From Shewanella litoralis (GTDB lineage Bacteria; Pseudomonadota; Gammaproteobacteria; Enterobacterales; Shewanellaceae), in NCBI RefSeq assembly GCF_009828585.1, contig NZ_WSRZ01000002.1, positions 372,001 to 436,000 of the forward strand: 64,000 nucleotides of DNA, read 5' to 3'. This document shows positions 55,861 through 64,000 of the stretch, one piece after another (within the stretch, counting starts at the first letter, position 1; each line of letters begins with the position of its first letter). The notes below the pieces were generated by a model. The model saw only the letters and a program-made list of their open reading frames with translations. It had not been told where the DNA came from and searched no databases. Both the position numbers and the translations under genes were made by a program.

Positions 55861-55905
55861 AAAGGCCTCCGTTTATGTTGTGTTACCACATAAACGGAGG
55901 CCTTT
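55861..55905. terminator. Strong terminator hairpin after ybiT
   Basis: AAAGGCCTCCGTTTATGT and ACATAAACGGAGGCCTTT pair perfectly (18 bp) around TGTGTTACC. Located 3' of the minus-strand ABC-F gene, with an A run on the plus strand serving as the T run. Confidence 0.9.
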
Positions 55906-55945
55906 GTAGGTGTGCGAGTGAGGGTTATCACTGCACACTTAATCA

Positions 55946-57547
55946 CTACATTTTAGCTGCTGATTCAGCCTGACTTGCAAGATATTCATCAAAGGTACCC
56001 TGGAAGTTAATCAGTTTTTTATCTTTAACATCAATGATCCGCGTTGCAAGTGATGATACAAACTCACGGTCGTGACTAACAAAAATCAAAGTGCCTTCAA
56101 ATAATTTCAAGGCTTGATTTAATGCTTCAATCGCTTCCATGTCCATGTGGTTTGTGGGTTCATCCATCACTAACACGTTAATGTCCATCATCATTAACTT
56201 ACCGAATAATAGGCGGTTTTTCTCACCACCTGAACAGTTACGCACTTTTTTGTTGGCGTCATCTTCGGTAAATAATAAGCGGCCTAGCATGCCACGAACC
56301 ATTAAGTCGTTATGCTTTGGTGTACGCCACAACGACATCCAATCAAATAATGTCATGTCATTGTCAAAGTCGGCGCTGCTGTCTTGCGGGCAATAACCAA
56401 TGGCGGCATTTTCTGACCATTTGATGCGGCCATGATTATGTTGAATCTCGTTTACTAAACAGCGTAACAAGGTGGTTTTACCCACGCCGTTTTCACCGAT
56501 AATCGCCAGTTTAGAGCCAGCTTCAAGGATGAGGTCGCCGTGTTCAAATAACACTTCTTCAAATCCGTGGCCTAACTCTTCTAGCACGAGTGCCTGACGG
56601 TGTAATTTTTTAGATTCAGTAAAGCGAATTGATGGGGTAATACGGCTAGATGATTTAACATCATCAAGCTTAATTTTATCCATTTTCTTGGCGCGTGAAC
56701 TGGCTTGCTTCGCTTTAGACGCGTTAGCACCAAAGCGGTTAACGAAGTCTTGTAGTTCGTCAATTTCAGCACTTTTCTTAGCGTTACCGGCTAATAGCTG
56801 CTCACGAATAAGGCTTGATTGCTCGAGGAAGTATTCGTAGTTACCTGGGTAAATACGTAATTCGCCGTAGTCGATATCAGCCATATGAGTACACACAGAG
56901 TTCAAGAAGTGTCTGTCGTGCGAAATGATGATCATGGTGCACTTACGCTTGTTTAGCTCTTCTGCTAACCAACTAATGGTATGAATGTCTAAGTTGTTGG
57001 TGGGTTCGTCAAGTAACAAGATATCTGGGTTGGCAAATAAGGCTTGTGCTAATAACACACGCAATTTCCAACCGGGTGCCACTTGTTGCATTAAGCCAAA
57101 GTGAAATGATTCTTCAATGCCCGCTTCGAGCAAGATTTCACCTGCACGACTTTCTGCTGTGTAGCCATCCATTTCGGCAAACTGGCTTTCAAGATCGCCA
57201 ACACGCATGCCGTCTTCATCGGTCATTTCCGCTTTGCTATATATGAAATCACGCTCTTGCTTTACTTTCCATAACGCGACGTCGCCCATGATTACAGCAT
57301 CGACAACGCTGTATTTTTCAAAAGCGAACTGGTCTTGGCTTAATGTACCGACTTTTAAACCTGGAGTGATTGATACGTTGCCAGAGGTTGGGGCTAACGC
57401 GCCACTGAGAATTTTCATGAATGTGGATTTACCACAACCATTTGCACCAATTAAGCCGTAACGATTGCCATGGCCAAATTGCGCCGAAATGTTTTCAAAC
57501 AACGGCTCAGGGCCAAACTGCATAGTAATATTAGCGGTAGATATCAA
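55946..57547 (-). CDS. ybiT: ABC-F family ATPase YbiT
   Basis: 533 residues, two ABC domains joined by a linker: Walker [10 protein letters not shown] (near 34) and GENGVGKTT (near 350), ABC-F signature-like regions, and Walker [12 protein letters not shown] / [15 protein letters not shown] proteins act on ribosomes (translation) rather than as transporters. The sequence follows E. coli YbiT (530 residues) closely, including [16 protein letters not shown] and [15 protein letters not shown]. Start is TTG at 57547. Confidence 0.94.
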   Translation of the reverse strand: MISTANITMQFGPEPLFENISAQFGHGNRYGLIGANGCGKSTFMKILSGALAPTSGNVSITPGLKVGTLSQDQFAFEKYSVVDAVIMGDVALWKVKQERDFIYSKAEMTDEDGMRVGDLESQFAEMDGYTAESRAGEILLEAGIEESFHFGLMQQVAPGWKLRVLLAQALFANPDILLLDEPTNNLDIHTISWLAEELNKRKCTMIIISHDRHFLNSVCTHMADIDYGELRIYPGNYEYFLEQSSLIREQLLAGNAKKSAEIDELQDFVNRFGANASKAKQASSRAKKMDKIKLDDVKSSSRITPSIRFTESKKLHRQALVLEELGHGFEEVLFEHGDLILEAGSKLAIIGENGVGKTTLLRCLVNEIQHNHGRIKWSENAAIGYCPQDSSADFDNDMTLFDWMSLWRTPKHNDLMVRGMLGRLLFTEDDANKKVRNCSGGEKNRLLFGKLMMMDINVLVMDEPTNHMDMEAIEALNQALKLFEGTLIFVSHDREFVSSLATRIIDVKDKKLINFQGTFDEYLASQAESAAKM

Positions 57548-57712
57548 AACAAGTTTCCATAGAGTGGTACAGCATCGTTATCGACAAGTGGCTAGGGTGT
57601 AGCATTGTGAGAATAAGACTGATAGGTCGTAATATATAAGGTCGCGGATTATACAGGGAAGTGGTCATTTGTCGATTTATTATCAACTTATCTCCAAGGT
57701 TTTAGGAGATTA

Positions 57713-57743
57713 ACCAACAACCACATAGTGTGTGGTTGTTGGT
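57713..57743. terminator. Hairpin after the redoxin gene
   Basis: ACCAACAACCACA (57713-57725) and TGTGGTTGTTGGT (57731-57743) form a perfect 13-bp stem just 3' of the minus-strand redoxin gene. No long T run, so the terminator function is moderate. Confidence 0.6.
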
Positions 57744-57753
57744 GAAGTATGAA

Positions 57754-58572
57754 TTAGCTAAATATGCGATTTACTGCGCCAAGGACTTTGTCTTTGCTGG
57801 CGCGAAGACGATAATCGTCTGATTGATCTATCCAGCGCACAATGCCTTGTTCATCAATTAATATTGTTGTGGGTATCGCCATTGACCGATAACTCACAAA
57901 CCCACCTGGTACTGATAAACCAAACAATTTATATACCTTTTGAGAATCGGCCCCGAGAGCTTTGTGATGCTCAACACCGTATTGACGCACAATATTAAGT
58001 GTGGGGTCAGATAAAAGCGTTATCGGTAATGCATCGCGTTTAACATGCAGATGTGCTTGCTCAACAGTATCACCAGAAATGGCAATGATATTGACACCAT
58101 ATTGATCTAGCTGTGGTTGTAAATCTGCGAACATCTGTAATTCTGCGCTGCAATAAGGGCACCATGAGCCACGATAAAACTTAAACAGGGTACGCTTACC
58201 GATAAATTGTTCTGACGAAAAGTCTTCATTTGAGTGGTTTTTGACGTTAAAAGGCAACATAGAATCGCCCACCTTAATCTTGATATCGCCTAAAGGTGGT
58301 TTTTTCTGTATTAGAAAAAATGTCAGGACTGAAAAGAAAAAGAGGGCTAAGAACAATGGCAGTGCTGATAACACTATGGCAACAGTTGATTCAGCGCTAG
58401 CAAGAACTACCCCATAACTGCCAATAGCAATGCCCAACAATAACCCGGTATACAATGCTACGGTTTTTTTAGGTGTCTGATTACGTTTCACTTTTCTAAA
58501 ATAAAGGCTGAGACCAATTACAGAAGCAAGTAAACCTAATAACGTGATGATAAGGACCATACATTTACCCAT
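57754..58572 (-). CDS. Membrane-anchored AhpC/TSA-type redoxin
   Basis: 272 residues. Three N-terminal transmembrane segments (about 5-24, 40-60, 63-88) are followed by a periplasmic or cytoplasmic thioredoxin-fold domain (about 95-272) with the redox motif CPYC (Cys138-Cys141) in GSWCPYCSAELQMF, and PTTILIDEQGIVRWID. Peroxiredoxin-like or TlpA-like thiol chemistry is inferred. A second ATG four codons in (58560) is also possible. Upstream 58573-59593 is non-coding and holds the MITE-like element. Confidence 0.85.
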   Translation of the reverse strand: MGKCMVLIITLLGLLASVIGLSLYFRKVKRNQTPKKTVALYTGLLLGIAIGSYGVVLASAESTVAIVLSALPLFLALFFFSVLTFFLIQKKPPLGDIKIKVGDSMLPFNVKNHSNEDFSSEQFIGKRTLFKFYRGSWCPYCSAELQMFADLQPQLDQYGVNIIAISGDTVEQAHLHVKRDALPITLLSDPTLNIVRQYGVEHHKALGADSQKVYKLFGLSVPGGFVSYRSMAIPTTILIDEQGIVRWIDQSDDYRLRASKDKVLGAVNRIFS

Positions 58573-58778
58573 AGCATTAAGCTATTTTTAGAAGTTGAAT
58601 AACAACAGTGCGTAGTTACGCGTTAAGTTTTACACTATAAACATAAGTGAACGATTGTTTAATTTAATTTTGAGCAGTCGTTCATTTATGTGTTGTGAAA
58701 GCTTGTTAACGCGCTTCCGTAAAACGACAGGACTGAATTAGGTGGTGGATTATGCCTTTCAGACGAGTTTTAAAAGGG

Positions 58779-59062
58779 TATATACCCAATCAACTTGAAG
58801 ATCCGTGTTTCAGAGCTTCGCCGTGTTTTCAATACTAGGCGCGTTAATGCGGTAATGTAGGCACCTTATAAATTAGCGCAACAACGCTCTTGATTTAATA
58901 ATCAGGGGAACACGGTGAAACTCCCAAAGGGCAAGTTTTACACGCGTTTATGCTGCGTTATTGATTTTGGAAAGGGACGACCATTACCCGCAATCAATGC
59001 CTTGCCTAAACGCGTGTAAATTCTTGCTGAAATCGAGCATCTTCAGGTTGTTTGGGTATACA
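58779..59062. repeat. MITE-like repeat (about 285 bp)
   Basis: Terminal inverted repeats: the left end reads TATACCCAATCAACTTGAAGAT and the right end is its near reverse complement, ATCTTCAGGTTGTTTGGGTATA (3 mismatches in about 22). An inner inverted pair, TTTTACACGCGTTTA (near 58935) and TAAACGCGTGTAAAT (near 59007), adds a secondary structure. No coding frame inside. A decayed right end of the same repeat lies at 7707-7742. Confidence 0.75.
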
Positions 59063-59593
59063 CTGCGTTGTATGACGTCGAAATAAGACTGTATTTATTC
59101 AGTTATTCGCCTTGTTTAACTCTTTTTAACTTGTCCTGAGACATGACTTATTTTAACGCGCGAGGTATAACAGCAGGTAACTATGTTGTTTTGGTGAATT
59201 ATTATGCGCAGCGGGGTGAACGTACAGGTTGTTTGGGTTGCGTTATAGCGTGTGACAGTACTCTTTTTTATCCTCTTAAGAAGGCTTTTGTGTGTGGTTG
59301 GTCACAATACAAACATTTAAATAAGTAACAGCTTAATTAAGAGGCATTTTTTCATTAAATTTTATAGTAAACATAAAATAATTGACCATAATAAATGTAA
59401 TGCCTTTTTCGCTTGGCTATTTAAGCTACTATTATCGTTGATTTATTTTTTCACTGGATGAGTATATCGAGTGATTATCAATCGTGATTTATCCTCATAT
59501 GATTGAATTTAAACTTGATTCCTGGACGTCCAGTGTCAAACTTACATTAATAAAAAGTGACAGTACGTGCTCTTACCGCTCTGGAATGGTTGA
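59063..59593. other. Region before the GGDEF-EAL gene
   Basis: About 530 AT-rich bases without a supported gene. An open frame of 61 codons at 59143-59328 has no ribosome-binding site and no family, and I do not call it. Promoter elements for the downstream gene are likely but not identifiable by eye. Confidence 0.35.
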
Positions 59594-62341
59594 ATGTTAA
59601 ACAAAACCCGAAATATTTTTATTACTGTTGTCCTTGTACTGTTATGTCTGTTATGTATTTTTCGTCTTGTTTCTGCTGATACTAATGCTCCTACCATCCA
59701 TGAGCCCGAAAACAGTGCTATTGATCTGTTAACTGCGCAAGAATTGCAGTGGATAGCTGAACATAAGCCTATTACCGTCGGCGTTGATGGTTACTTCCCG
59801 CCTTATAGTTTTCTTGATGAACACGGCCAACCAGTTGGTATGGCTGTGGATACATTAACGTTAATCGGTAAAAAACTCGGCATCACATTCGTCATCGACG
59901 ATGAATATCGTTGGCCAAATATTGTGACTAATTTTCACAAACACAATATTGATATGGTGTTAACTATGGTTAAAACACCAAGTCGAGAGGATCAATTTGC
60001 TTTTACCACTCCAATCGTTTTTAAATCATTAGTCATCATTACCAAGAAAAGTAAATTCTCAATCAATAACCGCGGTGATATTGCCGGGAAAACCGTCGCA
60101 CTGGTCAAAGGTTATCAATATTCTGACAAAGTAGGGACAGAGTTTCCTTCAGTGACACCGTATTATGTCGATACTATGCGTGAAGCATTAGAGGCGGTGC
60201 AAGCAGGCCATGCAGATGCAGCCATAAGCTTTTTAGCTGCGGCAAATTATTTTCAACTAAAATATTCGTTTGCTGATTTAAAAGTGGCAACATTTTACGA
60301 AAAAAATAATGCCAATGAATCGATTGCTGTCAGAAATGACTATCCATTGTTAACCAGCATTATGCAAAAAGGTATCGACTCGTTAACGGCAACTGAGATA
60401 AAAGCCATTAATGAGCAATGGGGGGCCAATATTAGTTTGCCTAAGGATTACCAAGGGCTGTTTGAATTGGCTGTGGTTGCCGGAATACTGATTTTATTGC
60501 TGAGTATTTTAGTTCTACAATCAAAGCTGAATAATCGTGCACTTTTATTAGCTAATCGTGAGACGGAACAGGCCAATACCGAATTAAATCGGCTAAAAGA
60601 CAACTTACAACAACTGGTTTTAGATCGCACATTTCAATTGACTAACAGCGAGAATCGCTACCGTGGTTTGGTTGAGTCTTTAGAAGATGAATATATATTC
60701 TATCAACATGATCGCGAGGGCTATATTTATTATGTTAGCCCGTCGGTCACCCACATATTAGGTCATACGATCAGCGGTTTTGGTGATTATTATGATAAAT
60801 TTTTAACCGATAATCCCAAAAACAAAGCCATTTCGGGCTATATAAAACGTATTTTAGCCGGAGAGCATTTACCGCCATTTGATATGGAGGTTTTTGACGT
60901 AGACGGTAACCCGCATAGTTTTGAAGTATTAGAGCGTCCTATGTACGACGCCTCAGGGCAGTGCATTGGCTGTGAAGGCATTGCTCACGATATTACTGCT
61001 CGCAAAAAACAACAAGATGAACTCTATCAACTGTCGCACTTTGATGAGCTAACGGGCTTAGTTAATCGTTATTATTTTAAATTGTTATTAGAAGATGAAA
61101 TTGAACAATGCCAAAAAAGTAGCCAACCTTTGGCGTTACTATTTTTAGATTTAACGCGCTTTAAAGTGATTAACGATAATTTTGGGCATAGCGCGGGTGA
61201 TTTCATCCTACAACAGGCTGCAGAAAGGATCATTAAAGGCTTAAAAGGTCACTATGTGGTATCGCGTTTCGGTGGTGATAAATTTTGTATTTCTTTGCCT
61301 AATACTTCTGCAGCATCGGCAAATATCATTGCCCTTGAATTAATCGATACCTTTAAACATCATTTTGAATTTTTAGAGCAAACCATTATTTTAGGTTGCC
61401 GAGTAGGGATCAGTACCTTCCCTGAAGATGGCCGCGACGCTGAAGCCATCTTGAGTCAGGCAGACTCTGCATTATATGAGGCTAAAAAAACGCCATTTTG
61501 TGTCGCATTTTGTAATAGAGAGCAGGCCATTTATAACAAAAAACGGCTTTTATTAGAACAAAGTTTACGACAAGCATTACAGGTTTCGACGCTACAACAT
61601 TCGCAATTGTTTATGGTGTACCAGCCGTTAATGGAATTAACTGGATATCGTTTATCGGGTTTTGAAGCATTAATTCGCTGGGAACATCCTGATTTAGGGG
61701 TAATTTCACCTGCTGAATTTATTCCCGTTGCCGAAGACACAGGATTAATTTTCGAGCTCAGCCGTTGGGTGTTAAGCACTGTGTGTGAGCAGTTAGTGAT
61801 ATGGAATAATAAGGGATTTGATTTTAAACGTGTGTCGGTAAATTTATCGGCGTTAGATTTAATGAATATCTTGTTAGCTGAGGAACTGCTGGCGATTATT
61901 GACGAGTGTGGTGCACAGCCGAGTTGGTTTAAATTTGAAATTACTGAAACAGCCTTAATGGCAATACCGGAGCAATCAATTGATATTTTACAGCAATTAC
62001 GCTCGGCAGATGTACATGTAGCAATTGATGATTTTGGTACCGGGTACTCGTCTTTGGCGTACCTTAAGTCTTTGCCGGCAACAACGTTAAAAATCGATCA
62101 ATCTTTTATCCGCAACCTAATGGATTCTGCTGAAGATCAAGCTGTGGTAAAAGCGGTGATTAGTATGGCACATTCATTAGGTAAAATTGTGACCGCTGAA
62201 GGCGTTGAGCTGCAAGAGCAAGTCGATTATTTGCTCGAGCATGGTTGCGATATTGCTCAAGGTTACTTTTTCTATCGACCATTAAGTGCTCATGAAGTTG
62301 GCATACGCTTTATTGAAACTGATAAACAGCCGCTGAGATAG
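59594..62341 (+). CDS. Periplasmic-sensor PAS-GGDEF-EAL protein (probable c-di-GMP phosphodiesterase)
   Basis: 915 residues. N-terminal signal/TM (about 5-28), a periplasmic substrate-binding (SBP_bac_3-type) domain (about 48-285), a transmembrane helix (about 292-312), a coiled coil, a PAS domain (about 355-475), GGDEF (about 485-635) and EAL (about 660-900). The GGDEF signature is GGDKF (560-564): Glu replaced by Lys, so cyclase activity is probably lost. The EAL domain seems active: EAL (691-693), NLSALDL, ETAL, DDFGTGYSSL, KIDQSF and EGVE are present. It likely hydrolyses c-di-GMP in response to an amino acid or similar ligand. Confidence 0.9.
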   Translation: MLNKTRNIFITVVLVLLCLLCIFRLVSADTNAPTIHEPENSAIDLLTAQELQWIAEHKPITVGVDGYFPPYSFLDEHGQPVGMAVDTLTLIGKKLGITFVIDDEYRWPNIVTNFHKHNIDMVLTMVKTPSREDQFAFTTPIVFKSLVIITKKSKFSINNRGDIAGKTVALVKGYQYSDKVGTEFPSVTPYYVDTMREALEAVQAGHADAAISFLAAANYFQLKYSFADLKVATFYEKNNANESIAVRNDYPLLTSIMQKGIDSLTATEIKAINEQWGANISLPKDYQGLFELAVVAGILILLLSILVLQSKLNNRALLLANRETEQANTELNRLKDNLQQLVLDRTFQLTNSENRYRGLVESLEDEYIFYQHDREGYIYYVSPSVTHILGHTISGFGDYYDKFLTDNPKNKAISGYIKRILAGEHLPPFDMEVFDVDGNPHSFEVLERPMYDASGQCIGCEGIAHDITARKKQQDELYQLSHFDELTGLVNRYYFKLLLEDEIEQCQKSSQPLALLFLDLTRFKVINDNFGHSAGDFILQQAAERIIKGLKGHYVVSRFGGDKFCISLPNTSAASANIIALELIDTFKHHFEFLEQTIILGCRVGISTFPEDGRDAEAILSQADSALYEAKKTPFCVAFCNREQAIYNKKRLLLEQSLRQALQVSTLQHSQLFMVYQPLMELTGYRLSGFEALIRWEHPDLGVISPAEFIPVAEDTGLIFELSRWVLSTVCEQLVIWNNKGFDFKRVSVNLSALDLMNILLAEELLAIIDECGAQPSWFKFEITETALMAIPEQSIDILQQLRSADVHVAIDDFGTGYSSLAYLKSLPATTLKIDQSFIRNLMDSAEDQAVVKAVISMAHSLGKIVTAEGVELQEQVDYLLEHGCDIAQGYFFYRPLSAHEVGIRFIETDKQPLR

Positions 62342-62365
62342 TATGTTGATATTGGCTTTTGAAGC

Positions 62366-62521
62366 GTGAGCCATTTTATAAAAGAACTCAGTTCATCAGA
62401 TTTAGTCGCAGTATTAGCTGCTTTATTGATACTATATGCAAAGATGCCACGTTGGCAGCAAAGACAACATCGGAAATACCATGGTAGAAGAGCAACAAAA
62501 CAATCCATTACATGGACTTAA
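62366..62521 (+). CDS. Possible 51-residue membrane protein overlapping VF530
   Basis: A GTG-initiated frame of 51 codons starts 25 bases after the previous stop and overlaps the first 41 bases of the VF530 gene. The product has one hydrophobic segment (DLVAVLAALLILYA) flanked by a basic tail (RWQQRQHRKYHGRR), as in small membrane proteins. The ribosome-binding site is poor, and the overlap argues for caution. Confidence 0.3.
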   Translation: MSHFIKELSSSDLVAVLAALLILYAKMPRWQQRQHRKYHGRRATKQSITWT

Positions 62522-63023
62522 GCTTGAAACGTTAATCACAGAGCTGGTTGAATGTTATGATTGGAAAATTTTATATGCCGCATTGAAACTCGAATGCTTC
62601 AACCTTAATCCATCGATTGAAGGTTGCCTTAAGTTTCTGAAAAAAACGGAATGGGCACGCGAGAAAGTAGAGCACTTTTACCTGTACCGTTATAAGCGTA
62701 TGCCTAAAGCCGTGGGTGCACAGTTTGACCTTAAACCGCGTGAACGAGGATTTGCACCAGGCATTATGCCGCGTAAGCCAATGGAATTGACCTTTGAGTC
62801 TATCGCGAGAATGCACGCTCAAGCGGCAGAAAACTTTGACGCTAACCGCAATGCTTCTGGTCCAAGAGGATCGGGTAGGCCGCAAGGTAATCGTAAGAAT
62901 TCTGGTTATGATAACCGCGCTGGCGCAGGTCAATCATCGAATTCATATCGTCGCGATGGCGATAGTTCATCTAAACCAAGCCGAGCTGTATCGTCTGATC
63001 CCAGTAACCCTTGGGGTAAGTAA
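62481..63023 (+). CDS. VF530 family (DUF2132) DNA-binding protein
   Basis: 180 residues. N-terminal VF530 domain (about residues 8-70) with LHGLKLETLITELVECY and CFNLNPSIEGCLKFLKKTEWAREKVE, a family named from Vibrio fischeri VF530 and structurally like DNA-binding folds. The C-terminal half (about 115-180) is a low-complexity Ser/Gly/Asn/Arg-rich tail (RGSGRPQGNR, SSNSYRRDGDSSS) that could bind nucleic acids. The ATG at 62481 follows GGAAAT; a GTG-free upstream extension is rejected. Terminator follows. Confidence 0.88.
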   Translation: MVEEQQNNPLHGLKLETLITELVECYDWKILYAALKLECFNLNPSIEGCLKFLKKTEWAREKVEHFYLYRYKRMPKAVGAQFDLKPRERGFAPGIMPRKPMELTFESIARMHAQAAENFDANRNASGPRGSGRPQGNRKNSGYDNRAGAGQSSNSYRRDGDSSSKPSRAVSSDPSNPWGK

Positions 63024-63036
63024 TTTCCTTGATATA

Positions 63037-63067
63037 AAGAGCCCTGAATGATCAGGGCTTTTTTTAT
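63037..63067 (+). terminator. Intrinsic terminator after the VF530 gene
   Basis: AGCCCTGA and TCAGGGCT pair perfectly around ATGA, followed by seven Ts. Confidence 0.88.
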
Positions 63068-63140
63068 GGCATAAATTTAATTGGCTATTGATAAGTCTGA
63101 CTCTGCTGCGGCCAACATCGCAAACTCTTCATCGTTTTAA

Positions 63141-63218
63141 TAGCATTGCGCGTTAGCACGCCTTAATCAAAAACCGCTGGACGCATTCTGAGTGGTCACT
63201 TATTAATGCGCAATGGTA
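63141..63218. repeat. Small inverted repeat in the intergenic region
   Basis: TAGCATTGCGCGTTAGCA (63141-63158) and the reverse complement of 63201-63218 agree at 14 of 18 positions, with about 42 bases between. It could be a small palindromic repeat of the genome or the remains of a MITE. Nothing else was seen between 63068 and 63315. Confidence 0.4.
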
Positions 63219-63315
63219 TAAGTGTTGAACGTAAATTAACTTATCTTCGTATCACACTTACGTTATTGTTTTACTTACTATGTGCCACTTACCATAACTA
63301 AAGTAGAGGGAACTT

Positions 63316-64000
63316 ATGCAAGAAGATAAATTAAACACAATTCCGCAAGAAGCGTTTGATTGGTATGACTCTTATGCGCATGGCGGTATGGATCGACGTA
63401 CGTTTATCGCAAAGCTTGGTTCGTTAGTGGCACTAGGGTATTCAATGAGTGTATTAACCTCAGCTTTATTGCCAAATTATGCCCTCGCTGAACAAGTGTC
63501 GTTTAATGATGCTGATATCAAGGCCACATATGTCAATTTTGACTCACCGTCAGGTCACGGTAAGGGCCGAGGTTACCTGGTTGAACCGATGAATGTTGAT
63601 AACGATAAAGAAGGGCGTTTACCTGTAGTATTGGTTGTGCATGAAAACCGTGGGTTAAACCCCTACATTGAAGACGTCGCCAGGCGATTAGCAAAAGCGG
63701 GGTATATCGCGTTGGCACCTGATGCATTGTTTCCATTAGGGGGCTATCCAGGTAATGACGATGAAGGTCGTCAAATGCAAAGTACACTCGACAGAACTAA
63801 AATTGAGCAAGATTTTGTTGCTGCAGCTGAGTTTTTAAAGGCCAATCCCCGCAGTAATGGCAAATTAGGCGCAGTTGGTTTTTGTTTTGGCGGCTATATC
63901 GTAAATTATCTTGCTGCAGCTAAACCTGATTTATTTCAAGCAGGTGTGCCGTTTTACGGAACACCTGCAGATAAAGCATTAAGAGCCAATATCAAAGCAC
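63316..64000 (+). CDS. Dienelactone hydrolase family protein, Tat-exported (5' part)
   Basis: The gene runs off the right edge; the first 228 residues are visible. The N-terminus has a Tat signal, DRRTFIAKLG near residues 26-35 followed by a hydrophobic stretch and an Ala-x-Ala-type end near ALA. The mature part is an alpha/beta hydrolase of the DLH type: VVHENRGLNPYI (oxyanion region), then GFCFGGYIV with the nucleophile Cys in place of Ser, as in dienelactone hydrolases. Start ATG follows GAGGG at good spacing. Likely periplasmic; many such proteins have unknown substrates. Confidence 0.88.
   Translation, partial: MQEDKLNTIPQEAFDWYDSYAHGGMDRRTFIAKLGSLVALGYSMSVLTSALLPNYALAEQVSFNDADIKATYVNFDSPSGHGKGRGYLVEPMNVDNDKEGRLPVVLVVHENRGLNPYIEDVARRLAKAGYIALAPDALFPLGGYPGNDDEGRQMQSTLDRTKIEQDFVAAAEFLKANPRSNGKLGAVGFCFGGYIVNYLAAAKPDLFQAGVPFYGTPADKALRANIKA

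Noticed and set aside
59143-59328. 61-codon open frame between the repeat and the GGDEF-EAL gene
   Set aside because: No ribosome-binding site, no family resemblance, odd composition; likely chance.

Overview
The window looks like a chromosomal segment of a Shewanella-type marine gammaproteobacterium. The evidence is the gene order aroA-cmk-rpsA-ihfB-lapA-lapB-pyrF, moderate AT-rich base composition, a periplasmic uptake hydrogenase locus of the Shewanella hya/hyp type, and protein families typical of Shewanella (long TonB receptor, CLCA_X, VF530, YbiT). The species cannot be fixed from the sequence alone.

Layout. 1-7.6 kb: core genes on the plus strand (aroA 3' end, cmk, rpsA, ihfB, lapA, lapB, pyrF, a dienoyl-CoA-reductase-like SDR and a YaiL/DUF2058 protein). 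7.7-10.8 kb: an uncharacterised protein carrying possible sialyltransferase-like motifs, then a DmdC-type acyl-CoA dehydrogenase behind a PsrA-like palindrome. 10.8-23.4 kb: a complete minus-strand [NiFe]-hydrogenase operon in the order hyaA, hyaB, hyaC, hyaD, a degenerate HypF paralogue, a MITE-like repeat, hypF, hypB, hypC, hypD, hypE, hypA and a 54-residue secreted His-rich protein. A perfect FNR box lies upstream. Structural subunits, electron-transfer cytochrome b, endopeptidase and all six Hyp factors for the Fe(CN)2CO/Ni centre are therefore in one transcription direction. 23.8-36 kb: MscS channel, EamA transporter, nemA-gloA detoxification pair, a long RecX-like protein, macAB efflux, an Hpt/response-regulator/hybrid-sensor locus and a DUF302 protein.

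36.2-42.9 kb is an accessory region: an HExxH protein (CLCA_X), a PLD nuclease-SF2 helicase-S24 peptidase fusion with a methyltransferase immediately upstream, an M15-like protein and an AT-rich UDG-fold-like protein. This is the best place in the window for an undescribed defence or repair system. 42.9-47.2 kb: a second tripartite efflux operon (RND), whose promoter region shares a near-identical direct-repeat motif with macAB. 47.4-52 kb: a beta-hydroxyacid dehydrogenase and a large TonB-dependent receptor with a shared ATTGTCATACCAA-type operator, probably one sugar- or uronate-acid regulon. 52-64 kb: GST, YkgJ, a U32 peptidase-family protein, YbiT (ABC-F), a membrane-anchored redoxin, a 280-bp MITE-like element, a periplasmic-sensor PAS-GGDEF-EAL protein with a defective GGDEF motif, VF530, and the 5' part of a Tat-exported dienelactone hydrolase that runs off the end.

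Coordinates and motifs were read by eye. Family names rest on remembered family signatures, not on searches.
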